Positions 26,201 through 32,861 of a DNA stretch of 46,016 nt are shown here, piece by piece (position 1 is the stretch's first letter; each line of letters begins with the position of its first letter). The notes beneath the pieces were generated by a model. It did no database searches. It saw only the letters and a program-made list of their open reading frames with translations, and was not told the DNA's origin. Source of the DNA: Rubrivivax sp. Lineage in GTDB: Bacteria > Pseudomonadota > Gammaproteobacteria > Burkholderiales > Burkholderiaceae_C. The position numbers were made by a program, and so were the translations under genes. The DNA lies in contig JAUXRG010000101.1 in NCBI GenBank assembly GCA_030681795.1, positions 1-46,016 of the forward strand, given 5' to 3'.

Positions 26201-29200
26201 GTCGTGCAGCACGCTGCCGCGCGGCTCGGCCAGCACCAGCGTGGGCATCAGGTATTCGAACATCGAGCCCGACCACGAGCGCAGCCCGGCGCGCGCGCCC
26301 ACGGCGTAGAAGGGCCGGCCCAGCGCGGCCCAGTGCGCCACCGGCACGTCGCCCTTGGCGATGGCCAGCAGGCTGGTCAGACGCGATTCCGAAGCCAGCA
26401 GGTCGTAGAAGCCGGCGTCGAGCTGCTGCTCGGCGACACGGAAGCCGAGGTGCAGCAGATGGCGCTTGCGGTGGTAGAGGAAACGGAAGTCGGGCGCCCA
26501 GGCCAGCTGCTCGCAGTGCGTGGCCACGGCCCGCAGGCGCTGGGCGCTGTCGGCCTCGTCGGGGTCGGCGGCAAACTCGCGGCAGGCGCTGGCCACCGCC
26601 AGCAGGTGGCCGCTGAGGTTGCCGCTGTCCACGGTGGACACGTACATCGGCAGCAGCGGCAGCGCGGTCTCGGTGTCGTACCAGTTCAGGAAATGGCCGC
26701 GGTGGCGCTGCATGCCGGCCAGCGTGGCCAGCGTGGCTTCCAGGCGCTGCAGCAGTTCCAGCGTGCCGGTCCAGCCGAACTGGCGTGCGCAGGCCGTGCT
26801 CAGCAGGTACAGGCCGATGTTGGTGGGCGAGGTGCGGCGCGCCGGCATCTCGTGCGGCGTGGTCTGCAGGTTGTCGGGCGGCAGGTGGTGGTCGGCGGCG
26901 GTGACGGTGCGCTCGAAGTAGCGCCAGGTGTCGCGGGCCACGGCGTGCAGGCGGGCGCGGTCCTCGCCGGCCAGCGTGGGGCCGTCGGCGCCGGTCCGGG
27001 GCCGGCTGACCCACCACGTCAGCAGCGGCGCGCTGGCCCACGCCAGGCACAGCAGCAGGGTCCAGCCCGGGTGTGCGGGGGTGTGCAGCAGCAGCGCGGT
27101 GGCGATGGCCAGCGCCGCCAGCGGCACGCTGCGGTGCTGGCGCCAGCTGCCGGCCAGCGTGGTCTGCGCGGTGGCCTGGGCCTCGGCGGCGGTGGTCCAT
27201 TGCAGCAGGTGGCGCCGGCTGACGAGCAACCGCCACAGCGTGCGTGCGACGGCGTCGGTGGCCAGCATCGCGTGCTGCAGCAGCATGACGCCATGCCACA
27301 GACCACCGAGCAATGTGCGCGCCAGGTCGATGCCGGCGGCGCGGTAGAAGTGCCACTTGGCCAGGCGGTCGCGGCTGGGCGCGAACCCGGCCAGCGCGCC
27401 CATCAGCGGCCCGGCGCTGAAGGCCGCAGCCACCAGCAGCACGGCGTTCAGCGGCGCCAGGCCACCCCAGCCCAGCACGCCCACCAGCAGCGCCAGCGAG
27501 GCCGGCGCCACCAGCGAGCGGCGCAGGTTGTCCACCATCTTCCAGCGGTTGACACCCCGCATCGCATACCGCCCGGGCTGCAGCAGGAAGGGCAGCAGCT
27601 GCCAGTCGCCGCGGGTCCAGCGGTGCAGGCGCGACGCGGCCACGTCGGCGTGGAAGGGCTCGTCCTCGATCAGCGCGACGTCGGTCACCGCGGCGCAGCG
27701 CACCAGCGCGCCTTCCAGCAGGTCGTGGCTGAGGATGCGTTCGGCCGGCAGCCGCCCGCCCAGCACGGCGTGCACGGCCTGCACGTGCATCAGGCCCTTG
27801 CCGGTGTAGCTGCCTTCGCCGAAGACGTCCTGGTAGACCTCGGAGCTGGCCGCGCTGTAGGGGTCGATGCCGCACTGCCCGGCAAACAGCCAGTGGAAGG
27901 GCGTGCGTTCCTGCGCCGTGGGCAGCGGCGTCACCAGGTGCGGCTGCAGGATGCCGTACCCCCGCAGCACGCGACGGCCGTCGGCGCTGAGCTGCGGTGT
28001 GTTCGCCGGGTGCGCGGCCACGCCCACCAGTTCGCGCAGCGCCCCGGGCGGCAGCTGGGTGTCGCTGTCCAGCGTCAGCACCCAGGCGGTGCCGGGCGCC
28101 AGGCGCGACAGCGCGCCCAGGTCGACGAAGGGGCTGCCCGGCTCGCCGGCCAGCGCGGCCAGCAGCTGCTCGAGCTTGCCGCGCTTGCGTTCCCAGCCCA
28201 GCCAGCGCTGTTCGGTGGTGCAGTAGCTGCGCTGGCGGTGCAGCAGCAGGAAACGCGGCGGCGCGCCCGGCGCCACCGGTGCGCCGGCGTTGAGCTGCTC
28301 GACCTGCTGCAGCGCGTCGGCCAGCAGGTCCTCGTCTCCGGCGGCCTGGGCGGCGGGCGCGTCGGCCCAGTCGGTGAGCAGCGCAAACTGGGCGTTCGCT
28401 TCCGGGTTGGCCAGCGCATGCAGGTGCAGGCGGTGGGTCAGCCGCGCCGTGCCGGCGGCGCTGGTGAGCAGGGCCGGGATGACGACCATCACGCGGTGGC
28501 TGTCGGGGATGCCGTCGGCCAGCACCAGCCGCGGCAGCGGCTGCGGGCGCGCCGACTCGCTGATCAGCCGGTGGATGACGGCGACCACCGCTTCCGATGC
28601 CGGCCACAGCATCAGCAGCACCATCAGCACGCCCCAGGCGCCCACGGGCGGCGCGCCCTGGCGCTGCAGCATCCAGGCCACCAGCAAGCTGCTGCCGCCG
28701 ACCACTGCCGCCAGGTACAGCGGCAGCGCGGCCGTGCGTGCGGCCTGGCGCAGCGCCGGCAGCAGACCTTCGTGCAGGCCCAGGGCGTGCGCCAGCGCCG
28801 GCCGGCCCGCGCCTTGCAGCCAGTGCGCGGCCAGGTGATGGCGCGCGCCGTCGGCCGGCGGCGCCGTGCCGGCAGGCGCCGTTTGCATCAGGGCCAGCAG
28901 CGCCTGTGCGACCACGATTTCGCTGCAGCGGCTGCGCCGCGCCAGCTGTTCGATGCCGTGCAGCGTGCGGTCGCGTGTGCGCGTGTGCTCGGCGGCGAAC
29001 AGCGGCGCGCCCAGCATCAGCCGCATCAGCGGGCTGCTGCGGGCCACGATGTCGGGCCAGTCGGCGTCGTTGATGGCACGCAGCGAGGTCACGGCGTTGC
29101 CCACGCTCAGGTTGTCGGCGGTCTGGTCGACACCCTGCTGCAGCTGCAGCGCCAGCAGCTCGGGCCGCAGGGCCTGCAGCCAGGCCTGCACCGAGGCCGG

Positions 29201-30001
29201 GTAACGGGCCTCGGCGCGCGCGCCGCCGCCCACGCCGCGGTCCTGCAGGCGCTGCCTCACCTGCACCACGAAGGCCGTGCCGACGCCGCGTGCGGCCATC
29301 AGCGTGTGCAGCTCGGCCAGCGCCGGGCCCGTCCAGTGGGCGATGTCGTCGCAGCACAGGTTGGCGGCCTCGCGCGCCGCCTTCTGCGTGGCCACACGCT
29401 CGGCCAGGCGGCGCAGGTTTTCCACCAGCACCACACGCAGCGTGGTCGGCAGCGCCCACATCTCGCCCAGCTGCAGTTCGCGCCTTTCCTGGTAGGCGGC
29501 GACGAAGTGCACCAGCAGCGCTTCGTCGAAGGCGCTGTCGGTGTGGGCCACGAAGGCCCAGGCCACGCCGTAGACCCGCGGCAGTCCGGCCAGCGGCTCG
29601 TCGTGCAGCACCGGCAGGCGCCGGAAGTAGCTGCGCGGCAGGCCTTCGTGGATGGCGTCGAGCTGGGTCTCGATGAGGTGGAAGTTGTCGAGCAGCCATT
29701 GCGCCGCCGGGCTGATGTCGTAGCCGGTGGCGGCCTGCGTGCCGATGTAGCGGTGCGCCTGGCGCAGCATGCGGATGTTGTCGCGCAGCCGCGGGAAGAA
29801 TCCGCCGCCGGGCAGGCGCGTGGGCGCCGCCGCGTGGGTGGCGGCCAGGCTGCGCCCGTGCTGGGCAAAACGCCCGGGGCCGAAGACTTCGGACCGCACC
29901 GGCGGCGCCAGGCCCCCGGCGGCGGCGTCGAGCATGCGGCACAAGGCGCGCGGCGCCTTGGGCAGCAGGCGATGCAGGCGCTGCAGGTGGCTCGGCGCCA
30001 C
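23204..30001 (-). CDS. ndvB: NdvB-type cyclic beta-1,2-glucan synthase, C-terminally truncated
   Basis: A 2265-residue inner-membrane protein. The N-terminal part (RDNIRMLRQAHRYIGTQAATGYDISPAAQWLLDNFHLIE) is typical of NdvB/ChvB/Cgs. Membrane helices lie near 427-470. The GT84 domain has LTLDSDTQLPPG near 637 and RLHRWTRGDWQ near 790 (D-x-D and R-x-x-R-W). More helices follow near 835-870 and 960-1000. A glycoamylase-like region (VDSGNLSGHLLAVASACREF) and two GT36-type sandwich domains (about 1420 on, and 2030-2150) follow. The family is about 2800 residues long; the catalytic GH94 barrel is missing and the last 15 or so residues are out of frame. Start is GTG 30001 or later (ATG 29935); neither has a clear ribosome-binding site. 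Confidence 0.85.
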   Translation of the reverse strand: MAPSHLQRLHRLLPKAPRALCRMLDAAAGGLAPPVRSEVFGPGRFAQHGRSLAATHAAAPTRLPGGGFFPRLRDNIRMLRQAHRYIGTQAATGYDISPAAQWLLDNFHLIETQLDAIHEGLPRSYFRRLPVLHDEPLAGLPRVYGVAWAFVAHTDSAFDEALLVHFVAAYQERRELQLGEMWALPTTLRVVLVENLRRLAERVATQKAAREAANLCCDDIAHWTGPALAELHTLMAARGVGTAFVVQVRQRLQDRGVGGGARAEARYPASVQAWLQALRPELLALQLQQGVDQTADNLSVGNAVTSLRAINDADWPDIVARSSPLMRLMLGAPLFAAEHTRTRDRTLHGIEQLARRSRCSEIVVAQALLALMQTAPAGTAPPADGARHHLAAHWLQGAGRPALAHALGLHEGLLPALRQAARTAALPLYLAAVVGGSSLLVAWMLQRQGAPPVGAWGVLMVLLMLWPASEAVVAVIHRLISESARPQPLPRLVLADGIPDSHRVMVVIPALLTSAAGTARLTHRLHLHALANPEANAQFALLTDWADAPAAQAAGDEDLLADALQQVEQLNAGAPVAPGAPPRFLLLHRQRSYCTTEQRWLGWERKRGKLEQLLAALAGEPGSPFVDLGALSRLAPGTAWVLTLDSDTQLPPGALRELVGVAAHPANTPQLSADGRRVLRGYGILQPHLVTPLPTAQERTPFHWLFAGQCGIDPYSAASSEVYQDVFGEGSYTGKGLMHVQAVHAVLGGRLPAERILSHDLLEGALVRCAAVTDVALIEDEPFHADVAASRLHRWTRGDWQLLPFLLQPGRYAMRGVNRWKMVDNLRRSLVAPASLALLVGVLGWGGLAPLNAVLLVAAAFSAGPLMGALAGFAPSRDRLAKWHFYRAAGIDLARTLLGGLWHGVMLLQHAMLATDAVARTLWRLLVSRRHLLQWTTAAEAQATAQTTLAGSWRQHRSVPLAALAIATALLLHTPAHPGWTLLLCLAWASAPLLTWWVSRPRTGADGPTLAGEDRARLHAVARDTWRYFERTVTAADHHLPPDNLQTTPHEMPARRTSPTNIGLYLLSTACARQFGWTGTLELLQRLEATLATLAGMQRHRGHFLNWYDTETALPLLPMYVSTVDSGNLSGHLLAVASACREFAADPDEADSAQRLRAVATHCEQLAWAPDFRFLYHRKRHLLHLGFRVAEQQLDAGFYDLLASESRLTSLLAIAKGDVPVAHWAALGRPFYAVGARAGLRSWSGSMFEYLMPTLVLAEPRGSVLHDATHGALHEQQAWARTQGVPWGVSESAHAGCDHTLAYQYSPQGAPRLALRRTPPDELVIAPYATALAAQLDAPAACRNFAALEALGARGRYGHIEALDFTPARQSGGQRVTPVNTHMAHHQGMSLVALANVLLDGVAQRWGMANRQLEALGSLLHERAPREVPVLPEPPAALPPSGERRAPALQREVLPGVQAVEPTQLLSNGRYHVALRANGAGHSRRGTVGITRWRDDALRDAHGSFFYLRRLPGPAAAPGTAAEPLVSLTQHPAPDPAAAYQAMFHADRVCLDASWPGLHTRVTVWVSPEDDIEFRQVELHNPGTQTLELELVSTFEVTLADARADEAHPAFGNLFVHAEWRPAAQALVFRRTPRLAGERALHAAHFLTEPDAGVVALRGQTDRAKWLGRNHSAARPLGRLHALPAQLQGPGVSLPAQLQGPAVALPAQLQGAAAALPAPPQPGAAGPLAASADALALDTGLDPVCALAVRLRIAPGGSARLTFATAACDDDATLRAVVDKYRQTGHIERAARMSATLGGIRLRALRIGADELGAIQLLTTALLLGLTRLQTALTHEARDESGGEACDRRLLWRLGLSGERPLLLVSVGAQHGLGLLRSLARALPLWGGAGVACDLVVVNAEPAGYQGALQRDLAALRDRHEADSAALPAAERVGLYLLRTDELSAAEGATLHGVARVVLQADGRPLLHHVNAWAAAHDLALQARQGVATVAPGLVHAAGPAAAASGGCTWAGNSRMNQLTAWCNDAVADTPCESFWLQDGRSLEAWNVAPGACGDERVAYTVAHGQDHTRISHQRGDVQVVATWCVDPVQAVKQVRLQFSNTGRRTQHLRVTALAEWLMGAARVDRHTVHCARHRHALDSTPAGRELLLLSATQREQAGGLGGGTAFLALAGENENLHDWTCDRREAYDARGRPVLPDHWGQATGSGLDPMAALSTTLVLAAGAQHECTFLLGYADGVAAARTLAVAAARAAPACARISPTSCCG
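24873..24955 (-). repeat. Three tandem 33 bp units inside ndvB
   Basis: TGCAGCTGCGCTGGCAA recurs at 24873, 24906 and 24939, an exact 33-base period. It encodes an 11-residue repeat of LPAQLQGP(A/G)V type, three times, with a degenerate fourth (LPAPPQPG). The copies lie in a linker between GT36-type domains, so length variation should be tolerated. Confidence 0.9.
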
Positions 30002-30004
30002 GGC

Positions 30005-30265
30005 CTAGAAGACGAACAGCAGCGCGTCGATCAGCACCACCACCACGGCCAGCGTGGTGACGAAGCGCGCCGCGACCACGCCGTGCACGGCCTGCGCACC
30101 GCGCTGCAGCGCGCCGAAGCGGCCACCGCTGCGGCGGCACAGCGAGACATGCTCACCCAGCGCCGACAGTTCCACGGGCCGGGTGTCGGCGTCGTCGCCG
30201 GCGCTGGTGGTCGCCCAGCGCGGCGCGCCGGCCGGCGTGGCGGAGCCCATCGGCCCGGCGTTCAT
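30005..30265 (-). CDS. Small tail-anchored membrane protein, unknown
   Basis: From ATG 30265 this gives 86 residues: a hydrophilic start MNAGPMGSATPAGAP, a middle ELSALGEHVSLCRRSGG, and a C-terminal hydrophobic helix ARFVTTLAVVVVLIDALLFVF that ends the protein. It would be an inner-membrane tail-anchored protein. The TAG stop lies three bases before the ndvB GTG, so the two are likely co-transcribed and coupled. No ribosome-binding site is obvious, and the frame is open further upstream to 30427. I do not recognise a family. Confidence 0.5.
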   Translation of the reverse strand: MNAGPMGSATPAGAPRWATTSAGDDADTRPVELSALGEHVSLCRRSGGRFGALQRGAQAVHGVVAARFVTTLAVVVVLIDALLFVF

Positions 30266-30652
30266 CACCGTGGGCCGCAACGGTGGACCCGGGCGCCGGG
30301 GTCCGGTTGCGGGCAGGTGCGGGCCGGCGCGGCCAGGCGAGGTCGACGGGTGGGGTTCATGGCAGGTGTTCCGGTGGTCTGGCGTACGGCCGCCCGCGGC
30401 GGCTGGCGCGCGCCGCCGAGCGCACACGCCGCTGAAGGGGGTGGACTGGGGTTGTAGGGCCTGCCGCGTCCGCGGTCTGTGCGGTGGCGAACCAGGTGCC
30501 GCACACGCCGGGCTTGCGGCCGGCCATAGGGGCTGCCGGGGTGTACGCTACCGAACATCCACCGCACCCCTTGCCGACTGCAGTCGACAGCCCGGAGGTG
30601 CGCCCCGCAGGTACGGCCGTACCCACCGCTACCCAAGCCCGGAGCCCCGACC
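30266..30652. promoter_or_regulatory. Divergent intergenic region with a 12 bp palindrome
   Basis: These 387 bases separate the - strand glucan genes from the + strand Crp-like regulator. They contain a perfect palindrome GTACGGCCGTAC at 30611-30622, 31 bases before the regulator ATG, a plausible operator. An extended -10-like TGTACGCT at 30542-30549 may serve the + direction; no matching -35 is seen. Open frames in this stretch look like high-GC noise. Confidence 0.4.
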
Positions 30653-31372
30653 ATGGCCGCGCACAAGAACCCGCTGCAGAACCAACTGCTGGCCGCGTTG
30701 CCCGATGAAGAGTGGCAGCGCTGGCTGCCGCAGCTGGAATGGGTGAACCTGCCGCTGGGCGAGGTGCTCTACGAGTCGGGCCGCACGCTCAGCCACGTCT
30801 ACTTCCCCACCAGCACCATCGTCTCGCTGCTTTACGTGATGGAAGACGGGGCGTCGGCCGAAATCGCCGTCGTCGGCCGCGAAGGCGTGGTCGGCATCTC
30901 GCTTTTCATGGGCGGGGGCTCCACGCCCAGCCGCGCCGTGGTGCAGAGCGCAGGTGAGGGCTGGCGCCTGCCGGCGCACCTCATCACGGACGAATTCAAC
31001 CGCTCGGCGCCGGTGATGCACCTGATGCTGCGTTACACGCAGGCGCTGATCACGCAGATGGCGCAGACCGCGGTGTGCAACCGCCACCACTCGCTGGACC
31101 AGCAGCTGTGCCGCTGGCTGCTGCTGAGCCTGGACCGCCTGGAAGGCCAGGAGCTGGTGATGACGCAGGATCTCATCGCCAACATGCTGGGCGTGCGCCG
31201 CGAAGGTGTCACCGAGGCGGCGCTGAAGCTGCAAAGGGATGGCCTCATCCGTTATGCCCGCGGCCACATCACGGTGCTCGACCGGCCGGGGCTGGAAGGG
31301 CGCACCTGCGAGTGTTACGCGGTGGTGAAGAAGGAATACGACCGGCTGCTGTCGGTGAAGCTGGCGGTGTAG
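30653..31372 (+). CDS. Crp/Fnr-family transcriptional regulator (first of a tandem pair)
   Basis: A 239-residue protein. Residues about 15-130 are a cyclic-nucleotide-binding-like beta roll (LPLGEVLYESGRTLSHVYFPTSTIVSLLYV, AEIAVVGREGVVG). A long helix and a winged helix-turn-helix follow (MTQDLIANMLGVRREGVTEAALKLQRDGLI). No Fnr-type Cys cluster is seen, and the canonical cAMP contacts of Crp are not evident, so the signal is unknown. GGAG at 30641-30644 supports ATG 30653. It is divergent from the glucan genes and followed by a paralogue. Confidence 0.92.
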   Translation: MAAHKNPLQNQLLAALPDEEWQRWLPQLEWVNLPLGEVLYESGRTLSHVYFPTSTIVSLLYVMEDGASAEIAVVGREGVVGISLFMGGGSTPSRAVVQSAGEGWRLPAHLITDEFNRSAPVMHLMLRYTQALITQMAQTAVCNRHHSLDQQLCRWLLLSLDRLEGQELVMTQDLIANMLGVRREGVTEAALKLQRDGLIRYARGHITVLDRPGLEGRTCECYAVVKKEYDRLLSVKLAV

Positions 31373-31564
31373 CCGGCGCCCGGGCCGGCGCGGCGCCGGT
31401 CGCGGCCTGCCGGCGCGGTGGCGCCGGACCTCAATTGCGGCCTATGTGCGATGGCGAACAGAGCCCGGCGCTCGCCGGGGCACAGACTCGGGGACGCAGC
31501 CCTCCACCGTGGCGCCGCGCGTGGGCGCGACCGGTGGGGCCTGTCGTGCCACCGGAGAGTGCCC

Positions 31565-32257
31565 TTGCCTGCCGCCCAGAACCACCTCATCGAACTGCTG
31601 CCCCGCGTCGACCGCCAGCGCCTGCTGGCCGCCTGCGAGCCGGTGGACCTGGTACTGAGCGAGGTGCTGTGCGAGCGCGGCGACGCCGTGCGCCATGTCT
31701 ACTTCCCGATCGACGGTTTCATCTCGCTGCTGATGCAGACCGACCAGCACCCGAGCCTGGAAGTGGCCATGGTCGGGCGCGAGGGCATGGTGGGCTCGGG
31801 CCTGCTGCTGGGCGTGGGCGCGGTGCCCTTGCAAGCGCTGGTGCAGGGCGCGGGTTCGGCGCTGCGCATGAGCAGGGACACCTTCGACAAGGAACTGGGG
31901 ATGAGCCCGGCGCTGCGGCGCGTCGTCGGCCGTTTCGTCTTCGTGCGGCTGTCGCAGATGGCGGGCCTGGCGGCCTGCCTGCGGTTCCACCTCATCGGCC
32001 CGCGCCTGGCACGCTGGCTGCTGATGAGCCAGGACCGCGCGCACGCCGAGCATTTCCACGTCACGCACGAGTTCCTGGCCGCCATGCTGGGCGTGCGCCG
32101 GGTGGGCATCACGGCGGCTGCCGGTGAACTGGCGCGCCAGGGCCTCATCACCTACCGCCGCGGTGAACTGAAGGTGCTGGACCGCCTCGGCCTCGAGCAG
32201 GCCTCGTGCACCTGCTACGCCACAGACCGCAGCATCTACCACGAACACCTCGCCTAG
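31565..32257 (+). CDS. Crp/Fnr-family transcriptional regulator (second of a tandem pair)
   Basis: A protein of about 230 residues with the same layout as its neighbour: LSEVLCERGDAVRHVYFPIDGFISLLMQ, LEVAMVGREGMVGSGLLLG, and the helix-turn-helix HEFLAAMLGVRRVGITAAAGEL followed by ITYRRGELKVLDR. I place the start at TTG 31565 because GGAG at 31554-31557 is seven bases upstream and the length then matches the paralogue; GTG 31559 is the alternative. An ATG further upstream would add residues without conservation. It is 192 bases downstream of the first regulator, so it may have its own promoter. Confidence 0.88.
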   Translation: MPAAQNHLIELLPRVDRQRLLAACEPVDLVLSEVLCERGDAVRHVYFPIDGFISLLMQTDQHPSLEVAMVGREGMVGSGLLLGVGAVPLQALVQGAGSALRMSRDTFDKELGMSPALRRVVGRFVFVRLSQMAGLAACLRFHLIGPRLARWLLMSQDRAHAEHFHVTHEFLAAMLGVRRVGITAAAGELARQGLITYRRGELKVLDRLGLEQASCTCYATDRSIYHEHLA

Positions 32258-32389
32258 GATGAGGCGGGGTTCGGCTTGCGGCCCGTTGCGGACGTTCGCG
32301 CCCGTCTGCCTTCTGCGCTCGACGATTTGTGCGTGTCGCGTCAGGCGGTGCCCGGCGGGAACGCTGACTGTGGCGGTCGGTGCTGCGCA

Positions 32390-32532
32390 CCGACTCCCCT
32401 GCGCTGCTCGCCTTGAGGGGGTGCCGCATAACTCGCTTCGTTCGCTGCGCTCACTGCGCTCAAACAGGATGCGGCAGAAGTGTTGACGAAGCGCGCTGCG
32501 CGCGCCCCCCTCAAGACTCCGCTGCTCGGCGC
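32390..32532 (+). repeat. Left copy of a 143 bp inverted repeat family
   Basis: This copy runs from CCGACT to CTCGGCGC and pairs with 32654-32797 in reverse orientation. Its 55 bp core at 32422-32476 is bounded by TGCCGCAT and ATGCGGCA. An identical 18 bp block, starting ACGAAGCGCG, lies at 32486-32503. A further hairpin GTCGGTGC/GCACCGAC at 32376-32394 overlaps its left edge. No gene is seen in 32258-32861. Confidence 0.85.
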
Positions 32533-32616
32533 GCCATACAGCGCCCGCGCAAGGCACCGCCTGCCGCTCAACCACCAGCGGTGGCGTGCGGGTGGCGTGC
32601 CACCGGCGGCGGTTGT

Positions 32617-32850
32617 AAAGGGGTGGGCGGGCTCGGGACGGTGGGCGTGGGAAGCGCCGAGGAGCGCAGGGTTCGTGGCCTGCGCGCGCAGCGCGCTTCG
32701 TAAACTGACTTGCCGCATCCTGTTTGAGCGTAGCGAACGAAGTGAGCGCAGCGAGTTATGCGGCAGGCCACGGGCCCGAGCACCGCAGGGCAGTCGGCCG
32801 CCAGGCCGACCGCTTCCGTCGCCCGCTGCGCCGAGCCCGCCCACCCCTTT
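32617..32850. mobile_element. 234 bp element with perfect 20 bp terminal inverted repeats
   Basis: AAAGGGGTGGGCGGGCTCGG at 32617-32636 is the exact reverse complement of 32831-32850. The 198 bases between them contain the right-hand copy of the 55 bp core repeat and no plausible gene. The size and ends fit a MITE-like non-autonomous element. No target-site duplication is evident next to the ends. It stops 11 bases short of the ABC permease stop codon. An alternative is a large REP-type palindromic unit. Confidence 0.65.
32654..32797 (-). repeat. Right copy of the 143 bp repeat, inverted
   Basis: This 144 bp copy lies inside the element with terminal repeats. Its core at 32711-32765 is also 55 bp and bounded by TGCCGCAT/ATGCGGCA. 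Compared with the left copy, the two internal 9-base units TCGTTCGCT and GCGCTCACT are in swapped order. The 18 bp block at 32684-32701 matches the left copy exactly. Confidence 0.85.
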
Positions 32851-32861
32851 GCCGCGCCTGC

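Noticed and set aside
30005..30427. Longer version of the small tail-anchored protein, starting at 30427
   Set aside because: The extra 54 residues are Arg/Pro/His-rich with no signal or motif; ATG 30265 gives a more sensible protein.
24389..30457. A 2022-codon open frame on the + strand opposite the glucan synthase gene
   Set aside because: It is fully antisense to a recognised protein, has an Arg/Gln/Ala-rich composition typical of high-GC shadow frames, and shows no domain.
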